Source: Thinopyrum elongatum (lineage: Eukaryota; Streptophyta; Magnoliopsida; Poales; Poaceae). From it: DNA of 64,000 nucleotides. Position numbers and translations under genes: made by a program. Each line of letters starts with the position of its first letter. Within the stretch, counting starts at the first letter, position 1. Shown here piece by piece: positions 1-10,984 of this stretch. The notes beneath the pieces are model-generated. The model was given only the letters and a program-made list of their open reading frames with translations, ran no database searches and was not told the DNA's origin. Location of the stretch: contig CM022297.1 of NCBI GenBank assembly GCA_011799875.1, positions 522,811,362 to 522,875,361 on the forward strand. Direction: 5' to 3'.

Positions 1-171
1 CATTTTTCCAGCAAATTTTGAACAACTTTATTTTGTACTTGAATTTAAATTGATTTTCAGAGAAGGATTTTGAAATAAGAATTTTTCACCACTGTGATCA
101 AGCATTGCAAATGATGATGTCTTGGCATGATTAAGAGGTGATCACTGTGGTGTGAGGCTGGGGGTGTTACA
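1..171 (-). mobile_element. Terminal fragment of an LTR retrotransposon (probably Gypsy), cut by the window edge
   Basis: The sequence ends at 171 with GGGGTGTTACA, the reverse complement of an LTR start TGTAACACCCC, a common start of grass Gypsy LTRs. It abuts a Copia LTR that begins mid-sequence at 172, whereas the intact partner LTR (15752-17515) runs straight through this point. So this is an insertion into the older Copia LTR. The adjacent CTCGT would be one TSD copy; the other lies outside the window. Superfamily assignment rests on the terminal motif only. Confidence 0.4.
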
Positions 172-1097
172 CTCGTCATGTCCGTGATCTCATCCGGACT
201 CCGAACAACATTCGGTCACCAAATCACATAACTCATATAATACTATATCGTCATCGAATGTTAAGCGTGCGGACCCTACGAGTTCGAGAACTATGTAGAC
301 ATGACCGAGACACCTCTCCGGTCAATAACCAATAGCGGAACCTGGATGCCCATATTGGCACCTACATATTCTATGAAGATCTTTATCGGTCGAACCGTTA
401 TGACAACATACGTAATTCCCTTTGTCCATCGGTATGTTACTTGCCCGAGATTCTATCGTCGGTATCTTCATACCTTGTTGAATCTCGTTACTGGCAAGTC
501 TCTTTACTCATTCCGTAATACATCACCTCGTGACTAACTCCTTAGTCGTTTGCTTGCAAGCTTATGATGTGTATTACCGAGAGGGCCCAGAGATACCTCT
601 CCGATACTCGGATTGACAAATCCTAATCTCGATCTATGCCAACTCAACAAATACCTTTAGAGATACCTGTAGAGCATCTTTATAATCACCCAGTTACGTT
701 GTGACGTTTGATAGCACACAAGGCATTCCTCCGGTATCCGGGAGTTGCGTAATCTCATAGTCGAAGGAATATGTATTTGACATGAAGAAAGCAATAGCAA
801 TAAAACTGAACGATCATTATGCTAAGCTAACGTATGGGTCTTGTCCATCACATCATTCTCCTAATGATGTGATCCTGTTATCAAATGACAACTCATGTCC
901 ATGGTTAGGAAACCTTAACCATCTTTGATCAACGAGCTAGTCAAGTAGAGGCTCACTAGGGACACGGTGTTTGTTTATGTATTCACACATGTATTTAGGT
1001 TTCCGATCAATACAATTCTAGCCTGAATAGTAAACCTTTATCATGAATAAGGAAATATAAAATAACAAGTTTATTATTGCCTCTAGGGCATATTTCA
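172..1097 (-). repeat. 3' LTR of Copia element 1, truncated
   Basis: This matches 16589-17515 almost base for base, with one single-base indel seen near 200 and scattered substitutions, and ends in the reverse complement of TGAAATATGCCC. The missing outer part (equivalent to 15752-16588) was displaced by the insertion at 1-171. Small reading frames here are LTR shadows. Confidence 0.85.
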
Positions 1098-1206
1098 TTC
1101 ACTTCTCTTCTTCAATTCTTTTCAATTTTTCTTTCAAATACTCATTTTCTTTTTCAACTAAATTTAACTTCTCGACAAGAGGTTCGGTTGCAATTTCCAG
1201 TTCACA
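1098..1206 (-). repeat. 109-bp copy of a CACTA exon at the 3' LTR junction
   Basis: This block is identical by eye to 17516-17624, where it lies in its native CACTA context with an intron-like acceptor (TCTAG) at its upstream side. Read on the minus strand it encodes a Lys/Glu-rich coiled-coil stretch (VEKENEYLKEKLKRIEEEK). Here it lies between the Copia internal region and the 3' LTR, where the polypurine tract should be. The inner boundary falls at ATGTGAACT, a string I expect at this point of BARE-type elements as well. Confidence 0.75.
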
Positions 1207-2551
1207 TCGCCATGTGATTAACACCCAAAGAGTACTAAGGTGTGATCATGTTTTGCTTGTGAGAGAAGTTTACTCAACGGGTCTGCCACATTCAGATCCG
1301 TATGTATTTTGCAAATTTCTATGTCTACAATGCTCTGCATGGAGCTGCTCTAGTTGATTGATCACACTTTCAACGCGTATCCAGATTGAGACTAAGAGTC
1401 ATCTGGATCAGTGTTAAAGCTTGCATCGACGTAACCCTTTACGACGAACTCGTTTCACCTCCATAACCGAGAAATATTTCCTTAGCCCTTTTCAGGTACT
1501 TCAGGATGTTCTTGACCGCTGTCCAGTGATCCACTCCTGGATTACTTTGGTACCTCCCTGCCAGACTTATGGCAAGGCACACATCAGGTCTGGTACACAG
1601 CATAGCATACATGATAGAACCTATGGCTAAGGCATAGGGAATGACTTTCATTTTCTCTCTATCTTCTGAAGTGGTCGGGCTTTGAGTCTGACTCAACTTC
1701 ACACCTTGTAACACAGGCAAGAACCCTTTCTTTGACTGATCCATTTTGAACTTGTTCAAAACTTTGTCAAGGTATGTGCTTTGTGAAAGTCCTATTAAGC
1801 ATCTTGATCTATCTCTATAGATCTTGATGCCCAATATATAAGCAGCTTCACCGAGGTCTTTCATTGAAAAATTCTTATTCAAGTATCCTTTTATGCTATC
1901 CAGAAATTCTATATCATTTCCAATCAATAATATGTCATCCGCATATAATATCAGAAATGCTACAGAGCTCCCACTCACTTTCTTGTAAATACAGGCTTCA
2001 CCGTAAGTCTGTATAAATCCATATGCTTTGATCACCTCATCAAAGCATATATTCCAACTCCGAGATGCTTGCACCATTCCATAGATGGATCGCTGAAGCT
2101 TGCACACTTTGTTAGCACCTTTAGGATCGACAAAACCTTTTGGTTGCATCATATACAACTCTTCTTTAAGAAATCCATTAAGGAATGCAGTTTTGACGTC
2201 CATTTGCCAGATTTCATAATTATAAAATGCGGCAATTGCTAACATGATTCGGACAGACTTAAGCATCGCTACGGGTGAGAAAGTCTTATCGTAGTAAACC
2301 CCTTAAACTTGTCGAAAACCTTTCGCGACAAGTCGAGCTTTGTTGACAGTAACATTTCCATCTGCGTCAGTCTTCTTCTTGAAGATCCATTTATTCTCAA
2401 TGGCTTGCCGATCATCAGGCAAGTCCACCAAAGTCCACACTTTGTTCTCATACATGGATCCTATCTCAGATTTCATGGCCTCAAGCCATTTATCGGAATC
2501 TGGGCTCATCAAAGCTTCTTCATAGTTCATAGGTTCGTTATGGTCTACCAC
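1207..2551 (-). pseudogene. Copia element 1 reverse transcriptase / RNase H remnant
   Basis: Read from 2551 downward, the RT begins with the conserved N-terminal block (ALMSPDSDKWLEAMKSEIGS, then KARLVAKGFRQV). It shifts frame between 2303 and 2266, then continues with the catalytic MDVKTAFLNG block and the YADDILLIG motif holding two active-site aspartates. After 1439 the frame breaks again. RNase H is represented only by its start (a VVKGYVDASF-like block around 1420-1440) and its very end (ADP-TKPL-like block around 1270-1300). The roughly 300-bp middle part is missing, so there is an internal deletion near 1360-1375 as well as stops. The enzyme would be non-functional. Confidence 0.85.
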
Positions 2552-3990
2552 TCTGGTGCGGAGCGTACTCTGTTCGACCTACGAGGTCCAGTAGTAACTT
2601 GATCCGAAGTTTCATGATCGTCATCATTAACTTCCTCTCTAGTTGGTGTAGGCATCACGGGAACGGTTTTCTGTGATATGCTACTCTCCAATTCGAGAGA
2701 AGGTACAATTACCTTATCATGTTCTACTTTCCTCCCACTCACTTCTTTCGAGAGAAACTCCTTCTCTAGAAAGGACCCAAATTTAGCAACAAAGATCTTG
2801 CCTTCGGATCTGTGGTAGAAGGTGTACCCGATTGTTTCTTTAGGGTCTCCTATGAAGACGCACTTCTCAGATTTGGGTTCGAGCTTATCTGGCTAAAGCC
2901 TTTTGACATAAGCATCGCATCCCCAAACTTTAAGAAACGACAACTTAGGTTTCTTGCCAAACCACAGTTCATACGGTGTCGTCTCAATGGATTTAGATGG
3001 TGCCCTATTTAACGTGAATGCGGTTGTCTCTAATGCATAACCCCAAAATGATAGTGGTAAATCGGTAAGAGACATCATAGATCGCACCATATCTAATAAA
3101 GTACGGTTACGACGTTAGGACACACCATTACGCTGTGGTGTTCCAGGTGGCGTGAGTTGTGAAACTATTCCACATTGTTTTAAAATGAAGGCCAAACTCG
3201 TAACTCAAATATTCGCCTCTACGATCAGATCGTAGAAACTTGATTTTCTTGTTACGATGATTCTCCACTTCACTCTGAAATTCTTTGAACTTTTCAAATG
3301 TTTTAGACTTGTGTTTCATCAAGTAGATATACCCATACCTACTCAAATCATCCATGAAGATCAGAAAATAACGATACCCGCCGCGTGCTTCAACACTCAT
3401 TGGACCACATACATCGGTATGTATTATTTCCAATAAGTCATTAGCTCGCTCCGTTGTTCCGAAGAACGGAGTTTTAGTCATCTTGCCCATGAGGCATGGT
3501 TCGCAAGTATCAAATGATTCATAATCAAGTGACTCCAAAAGTCCATCTGCATGGAGTTTCTTCATGCGCTTTACACCAATATGACCTAAACGGCAGTGCC
3601 ACAAATATGTTGCACTATCATTATCAACTTTGCATCTTTTGGCATCAATATTATGAATATGTGTATCACTACGATCGAGATTCAATAAATCATTCACATT
3701 GGGTGTATGACCATAGAAGGTTTTATTCATGTAAACAGAACAACAATTATTCTTTGACTTAAATGAATAACCGTATTGCAATAAATATGATCCAATCATA
3801 TTCATGCTCAACGCAAACACCAAATAACATTTATTTAGGTTCAACCCTAATCCCGAATGTAGAGGGAGTGTGCGATGGTGATCTTATCAACTTTGGAATC
3901 ACTTCCAACACACATCGTCACCTCGCCCTTAACTAGTCTCTGTTCATTCTGCAACTCCTGTTTCGAGTTACTAATCTTAGCAACTGAACC
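2552..3990 (-). pseudogene. Copia element 1 integrase remnant
   Basis: The 238-aa reading frame at 3128-3844 carries the integrase zinc-binding region (CRLGHIGVKRM, then CEPCLMGKM) followed by the catalytic core (HTDVCGPM with the first Asp, then FLRSDRRGEY with the second). Frame is lost near 3128, where the QNGVAER-like block with the catalytic Glu should lie. The C-terminal part resumes at 2893-3090 (LPLSFWGYALETT, YELWFGKKPKLSFLKVWGC). The 2552-2800 segment is the linker to RT. In Copia elements integrase precedes RT in the polyprotein, as seen here. Confidence 0.85.
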
Positions 3991-4870
3991 GGTATCAAAT
4001 ACCTAGGGGCTACTATGAACACAAGCAAGGTACACATCAATAATCTGTATATCAAATATACCTTTGTTCACTTTGCCATCCTTCTTATCCGCCAAATGTT
4101 TGGGGCAATTCCGCTTCCAGTGACCATTTCCTTTGCAGTAGAAGCACTCAGTTTCAGGCTTGGGTCCCGCTTTTAGGCTACTTCATGGGAGCGGCAACTT
4201 GCAAGCCATTCTTCTTGAAGTTCCCTTTCTTTCCCTTGCCCTTTTTCTTGAAACTAGTGGTCTTGTTTACCATCAACAATTGATGCTCTTTCTTGATTTC
4301 TACCTTCGCTGATTTCAGCATCGCGAAGAGCTCAGGAATCGTTTTCGTCATCCCTTGCATACTATAGTTTATCACGAAGTGCTAGTAGCTTGGTGATAGT
4401 GACTAGAGAACTTTGTCAATCAATATCTTATCTGGAAGATTAACTCCCACTTGATTCAAGCGATTGTAGTGCCCAGACATTTTGAGCACATGCTCACTGG
4501 TTGAGCTATTCTCCTCCATCTTGTAGGCAAAGTACTTGTCAGAGGTCTCATACCTCTTGACACGGGCATGAGTCTGAAATACCAATTTCAGCTCTTGGAA
4601 CATCTCATATGCTCCGTGGCGTTCAAAATGTTTTTGAAGTCCCGGTTCTAAGCCGTAAAGCATGGCGCACTAAACTATCAAGTAGTCATCATATCGAGCT
4701 TTGCCAAATGTTCATGACGTCTGCATCTGGTCCTGCAATAGGTCTGTCACCTAGCGGTGCATCAAGGACATAATTCTTCTGTGCAGCAATGAGGATAATC
4801 CTCAGATCACGGACCCAGTCCGCATCATTGCTACTATCATCTTTCAACTTATTTTTCTCTAGGAACATAT
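3991..4870 (-). pseudogene. Copia element 1 gag remnant
   Basis: The frame at 4403-4663 (GLEPGLQKHFERHGAYEM, KYFAYKMEENSS) matches the capsid core of Copia gag (UBN2-type domain). The next block, 4178-4375, is Lys-rich and precedes a CCHC zinc knuckle encoded at about 4108-4150 (C-x2-C-x4-H-x4-C). Frameshifts separate the pieces and stops follow the knuckle. Upstream of 4663 the coding sense can be followed to about 4870, with stops. Gag would form the virus-like particle, but this copy cannot be expressed as one protein. Confidence 0.75.
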
Positions 4871-5983
4871 CAAAAATAAGGGAGCTATATCGCGAGCTAT
4901 TGATCTACAACATAGATTTGCAAATACTATCAGGACTAAGTTCATGATAAATTAAGTTCAATTAATCAAATTATTAATGAACTCCCACTTAAATCAACAT
5001 CCCTCAAGTTGTCTAAGTGATACATGATCCATATCAACTAACCCATGTCCGATCATCACGTGAGATGGGGTAGTCATCAATGGTGAACATCTCTATGTTG
5101 ATCATATCTACTATATGACTCATGTTCGACCTTTCGGTCTCCAGTGTTCCGAGGCCATGTCTGTACATGCTAGGCTCGTCAAGTTTAACCCAAGTATTTC
5201 GCGTGTGCAAAACTGTCTTACACCCGTTGTATGTGAACGTAGAGTCTATCACACCCGATCATCACGTGGTGTCTCAACATGATGAACTATATTAACGGTG
5301 CATACTCAGGGAGAACACTTTTATCTTGAAATTTAGTGAAGGGATCATCTTATAATGCTAGATGCATAAAAGATAAACATCACATGCAATCAAAATATGT
5401 GACATGATATGGCCATCATCATCTCGTGCTTTTGATCTCCATCTCCAAAGCATCGTCATGATCTCCATCGTCACCGGCTCGACACCTTGATCTCCATCGT
5501 TGCGTCGTGGTCGTCTCGCCAACTATTGCTTCTACAACTATCGCTAACGCATAGTGATAAAGTAAGCAATTACATGGCGTTTGCACTTCATACAATTAAG
5601 AGACAACCATAAGGCTCCTGCCGGTTGCCGATAACTTACAAAACATGATCATCTCATACAATAACGTATATCACATCATGTCTTGACCATATCACATCAC
5701 AACATGCCCTGCAAAAACAAGTTAGACGTCCTCTACTTTGTTGTTGCAAGTTTTACATGGCTGCTACGGGCTTCTAGCAAGAACCGTTCTTACCTACGCA
5801 TAAAAAAACAACGGTGTTTCATCAAGTTTGCTGTTTTAACCTTCTTCAAGGACCGTCCATAGTCAAATTTGATTCAACTAAAGTAGGAGAAACAGACACC
5901 CGCCAGCCACCTTTATGCAAAACTAGTTGCATGTCAGTCGGTGGAACCGGTCTCATGTGCGTGGACATGTAAGGTTGGTCCGG
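4871..5983 (-). other. Copia element 1 leader (untranslated region)
   Basis: This is non-coding internal sequence between the gag start and the primer binding site. It resembles the long leader of BARE/Angela elements and is AT-rich with many stops. It continues at 15625 after the nested Copia element, and joining the two sides leaves a single leader. I see no independent gene in it. Confidence 0.6.
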
Positions 5984-5988
5984 GCCGC

Positions 5989-8160
5989 TGTAGGAGATAT
6001 GCCCTAGAGGCAATAATAAATGTTATTGATTATCTCCCTGTTCATAATTAGGTTTATGTTCCATGCTATAACTGCAATGATTCTCGAGTCTGCAAATAAA
6101 ACGAGGCTCGGAGGAAGACTCATATGCACGTGTGGGATAATAAACGGTAAAATGTATTCCTAGTCTGGCCTCTAAGACTAGCTCAAGTGTTGCATGATGG
6201 TTCTGTTTTCCTGATCATGGGCATGTCTATGCCAGCAACTTTGAGGGCACGGTGTTAGAAGAACATTTGTGTTGAATCGACCCGATTGATGTTATGCTAT
6301 GAGATTCTTTCGTCACAAGTTAATGGTTAATAACACAGAGATGGTTAACGTTTGCATGATTCCTCAGACCATGAGAGTATTGAGTTTCTTCATGCTTGAT
6401 TCATGAACTTTGGGGTTTGTTAAACGTCATCCGTAACTGGATGGCTATTACGGCGGCTTACGGGTTCATGGGAAAGTATGTTAAGTAACTTGATAGCTCA
6501 AGATTGGGATTTGCTCCTCCGACGATGGAGAGATATCTCTGGGCACCCTCGGTGTTACGGTATCCATCATCGTCTGGCCAGACACTTTGTGATTTGATCA
6601 CGGGGATGCCGGAACACGGTAACGAGAAAAGAGAACAATACCGGTAACGAGGTAACTAGCATAGTGGACAAATTGTTGATCCACGGGAATGCCATCATGT
6701 CTCACCTCGGGTATTTGTAACATATCGCGAAGCAACAGGAATAGCACATGGCAACTGGAGGTTCACTCGAATATTCATTCGTGTGGGTATAGGGGTCAAT
6801 ATGGGTGTCCACGGCTCCGATGTTGATCATTGATCGGAAGGGGTTCCGTGTCATGTCTATACTTCACCGAACCTATAGGGTCACACGCTTAAGGGTCATC
6901 TATCTGCTGAATACTAGACAGGGAGTCTGAGAGAAAATCACCGAAAAAGTTTCGGACACCGAAAAGTTTCGGACAGCGGAAAAGTTCCGCAGAGAGAGGT
7001 CACCGGATGAGTTCCGGTGAAACTGAAAAGTTGTTTCAGGGGATACCATTAAGTCAAAATGGTTTCGGCACATGCCTGATAATTCTTGGACGATACCAGA
7101 ATCATTCTGGAAACTTCTGGGAATTTTCTGGAAGAAAAACCGGAAATGTTCCGGGGCTGCCGGAACCGCTTCAGATGCTTTTCGCAGATGAAATCACTAA
7201 ACTGGAATTGTTCCAGAACGCATTGAAAATTATTTTAGTGGGTACTAGAAATGTTCTAAGCCCACATAAATATTTTCAGTTCGAACGGACGCTGAAAAAT
7301 GTCGTCGTGAATAGTGAAAGTGCTTTTTGGGAATTTTATGGAAAGCACCTTTTGGGAATTTCCCAAAAGGCTTCTAGAATGCCTTAGGCACTAAGGAAGC
7401 CCCCTTGGGGGGGGCCCCCAAGGGGTGGCCGGCCAAGCATGGTGGAGCTCCTTGGAGCTCCACATGGCACCCCTTTTATCTTTATTCTTTTATGAAAAGG
7501 CATAAAGTGGGGGTACTTTGGGGTTTTTTGTATGACATCTTTACCCCTTGGCTTTCCTATAAATAGAGGAGAGTGGGCTGCCCACAAACCTCATCCCTTG
7601 CTCTCATACACATGCCAAGATGTGATCTGGCTTCTCTCTCCCTCCCACGAAAAGAGTTTCGTAGAGCCGAAAGGCTGTCTGGGTTCCGGTGGGAACTAGT
7701 TCTGGACGGCGAAGCCCTGCCGGATAGATGACACCGTATGTGTGCAACTCTGTAGAGAGGTCGTAGTTTCGATCTTAGTGCCCGAGGGGCTGTTCGAGAG
7801 TGCCTCCCGAAGGGCTGTCCAAGTGACGGTTCGAGTTCTGTGAGTCCTCCCGAAGGGCTGTCCGAGTGACCATTCGAGTTTCGAAGGTCCTCCCGAAGGG
7901 CTGTCCGCGACACCGTCCGGGGGACTGTTCGACCGCCTCCCGGAGGGCTGTCTGAAGGGAAGACGAGGGGATACATCCTCGCGGTTGGGAGGTTGTAAAT
8001 CCTAGCTGCGGGGATCTGCACCGCCGATCGTCATCGACTCTACTTCCGCTGCGCTACGAGTCGGTAACGAAAATGATCAAACCTTGTATGCAGTCTCCAT
8101 AGTGGTCCTGGGCTGGTGCGTAGGTCGGAAATTTTTTGTTTTCTGCTGCGTTACCCTACA
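5989..8160 (+). repeat. 5' LTR of Copia element 2
   Basis: The LTR starts TGTAGGAGATATGCCC and ends TTACCCTACA. A TATA box (TATAAATA) lies at 7558-7565 and would start the retrotransposon transcript. Upstream, 7007-7387 holds a 126-codon open frame that recurs in the other copies of this LTR. Downstream of the TATA box, 7785-7965 carries a GGGCTGTCC minisatellite. A run of G and C near 7407-7426 is family-typical. Confidence 0.93.
7785..7965 (+). repeat. Minisatellite in the R/U5 part of the LTR
   Basis: The core CTCCCGAAGGGCTGTCC repeats about five times with irregular spacers of 15-30 bases. Equivalent arrays lie in the 3' LTR (about 15240-15415), the solo LTR at 28295-30401 (about 30080-30205) and, inverted, the solo LTR at 53972-56130 (about 54175-54350). 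It sits downstream of the TATA box and should therefore be in the transcript leader. Confidence 0.7.
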
Positions 8161-8161
8161 G

Positions 8162-8175
8162 TGGCATCAAGAGCC
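8162..8175 (+). other. Primer binding site, Copia element 2
   Basis: TGGCATCAAGAGCC directly follows the 5' LTR. It resembles the canonical TGGTATCAGAGCC complement of initiator methionine tRNA, with a substitution and an extra base. Priming would be expected to be imperfect. Confidence 0.7.
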
Positions 8176-10382
8176 GTGCTATGCGTAGATGCAGGTTGCG
8201 ATCTAGAATACATAGTGATGTATGGGTGTTGCACAATATAATTAGGTAGTAGATGAGTTCTATTACTGAAATTTTTTTGTGCGGGTAGCAGATGAAATCT
8301 GTTACCCGAGGTTCTTGTTGCTTCCCTGGAATTTGCATATTTCTGATCTTGATAACAGCATGGTGGAGTTTCAATGTTCTGGCAATCCGCGATCCTGATT
8401 GATCAACGAAGTGCTAACAGTTCATTGAATTCCACCGTAGTTAAAAAGAAAGATGAAATTTCGCAGACGAAAGGGCAATGCAGATATGATCTGCACGGGG
8501 GTCATGCGTATGACGAAGTTTAGTATGGGGCTTGAGATTTTATTATCTCGGTTTTCATACACCCTGTTAAGTTAATCTAGCGACTTGAATTATCATACTT
8601 GATGATGGACGTTGGTAGCTTCGGTTTGTTTCGAAACCTTAGAAGCCACGAAAAACAAGTTTTTGCTTGAACCAATTAGAGACGTCTAACTTGGTTTTGC
8701 AGGAGTGTTTGCATGTGCATATGATGTGGTATAGCAGTGCTCATAATAATTTGATTATGTATGAGATGACTATATGATGTAAATTGATTAACATGACCTG
8801 CGTGTCATGATTCGGCATGATGGCTGGAGCCATATGATTGTCACTTTATTGACCTGCGTGTCAACCTTAAGTAATGCATTATTTTATTAGCTATAGAGAT
8901 AGCAATATTATCTGGTGCATCGACAAGGTGGTGGCAATCTTCGTGAAGGTGAACACCGACGCGAATGCCGAAGACGAAGAAATACAAGACTTCTCCGTCA
9001 GAAAGGGCTATACCATATCATGCTATTATGAATTGCCTGAGATGTTTATCCCTTATGATGCACCCTTCTTGATTGCGCGGTAGTCGCTTTTATTAGGGTG
9101 ATCTCTCACAAAAATATCAAGTAGTTAGTGTTCTCCCAAGTGTAGCACCGTCACGGCACCTAACTTTTCGGGGTATCACATGCTACCATGGGTACGAACG
9201 ATTAGCGATGTGTGAGGCGGGTGAGTTGAGACCTCGCAGCGAGATCACTTGGTTGTCTTGAAGTTCAGGCATGAAAGTCATGAGCTCGGAACACACGCAT
9301 CGAAAGATGAACACGAGTCACATAGAGATGTGATTGGCAAGTTTGCCTACCGATTGAGATTTTCGTCATCAGTGATGCTACCATCAATGGCGTTGAATTG
9401 AAATGCGGATTTTGAATCACTCACAATCAATTATGAGAGATATTGATTTGAGTGGGAGCGCACTGTAGAATTATCTTGTTTAATTCTCAGTGCAATTAAT
9501 TGTGAACACTGTCTAAGTGTTATATGCATAATAGTTGTAGAATTATGGCTCGCGTTTCCACCTTCCCTATTAAAATTGAATAGCTGTTAAATATCTGGTT
9601 AAAACTTTACGGTTGGTAACGTAATGTGAGGATTGTCCTCAAGAGTGCCGAGAAGGACTTTGTCCTATCGCATACTTTCGGTATTCTCTCGCTTATGCTA
9701 TGGATCATGTGACTGTCGTCCTTCGATCCAAAAGCTAGAATTCTGTTTCAGTCAAGTGCAATATGTTTGCTTCCATGAGACCCGAACTTCGAAAGTTTGG
9801 ATAGTTATGTGATATTCATGGAATCTGAAAATCATTTTCAGAGACAGACAAATGCTAAAAGATATGAGATATCCAAAGCAATGTTTGTTTGCAAACTATT
9901 AGTAAAGGAGTTTTACTATGCATTAGACTGATAGGAGAGGGATCCAGAAGAACGCCTGTCATATGATGAAAGGTGAATAAAACAACAACTTAAAGAGAAA
10001 GGAAGTGTCCGAAGGGTGTTAGTGAAACTTTCACGCCTAGGAAGTCCGGGGCTAACGCCACTCTTAAGTTGGGTGCTTCTTCTGAGAGTAGGAGAAATAC
10101 TGAAAGTTAAACTGTTAGAAGTATAAAGGCAGAAAAAAGGAAGACTGGAATATCCAGCTCATGTATGAATGTCATACAAGTTTTTGATGTATAGAAGGCT
10201 AGTCAAAGATATAGTTCTTGGGTATTGCGAGCTAATCACAAAGATACCCGCTCGATTGCTTTCTGTTGCAACTCGATGTAAGAACTACTATGGCATGAAA
10301 GACTAGCCAGGAATGAGGTTTAGGTATACACAGGGAACATAGTAAATGTTACTATACCTTCCATCGGTGTATTACCGTATGT
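8176..10382 (+). other. Copia element 2 leader and eroded gag region
   Basis: About 2.2 kb without a usable reading frame. The longest open stretch (8874-9083) has no recognisable domain. Parts resemble in inverse orientation the leader of Copia element 1 (for example the run around 8660-8870 compared with 5640-5790), which supports a common BARE-like ancestry. No intact capsid or zinc-knuckle coding remains that I can identify. Confidence 0.5.
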
Positions 10383-10740
10383 ATTTATTTTCATAATTCA
10401 TTTTAGAGTTTCACACTCTAGCCCTTTGCATAAGGTATCTTGCAAGAAGGTTGTTCATAACAGAACTTTTTATGTTCGGTGTTATGAATAACATAAGGGC
10501 CATACTTTCATTATGAATAAGATGTATGTTATGAATAATGATAATAATATATTACCTCTGGATTTACATTCATAATTCATTTTAGAGTTTCATACACTCT
10601 AGCCCATTGCACAATGTTTGTTGCAAAAGAGTTGTTCATAAAAACAACAATTGTTGTTCAGTATTATGAATAAACATGAAGGGCCATACTTCCATCCAAG
10701 ATGGGATGTATGTTATGAATATTGATAGTAATATGATACA
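10383..10740 (+). repeat. Imperfect tandem duplication of about 175 bp
   Basis: Two adjacent units share the blocks TTCATAATTCATTTTAGAG, ACTCTAGCCC, TTGTTCATAA, GGGCCATACTT and GATGTATGTTATGAATA in the same order. Unit 1 is about 10390-10555 and unit 2 about 10568-10735. They have diverged by substitutions and small indels. The repeat lies just upstream of the integrase remnant. Confidence 0.7.
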
Positions 10741-10984
10741 TCCATAACACTGACGCTAAATGTCGTAAGACTAAGAGAATACCACACAAGTGTGGCACTG
10801 CATTTGGTCACATTGGAGAAACCCGCATGGATAAATTCTATTATGATGGATTTTAATGTCGTTTGATTTTGAATCATCTGACACTTGCAACTTTCCTCCG
10901 AAAAGTAAAGTGACTGAAATACCGTTCACAGGCCATAAGGAACGAGCAAAGAACTTATTGGTGTTCATACATTTTGATGTATGT

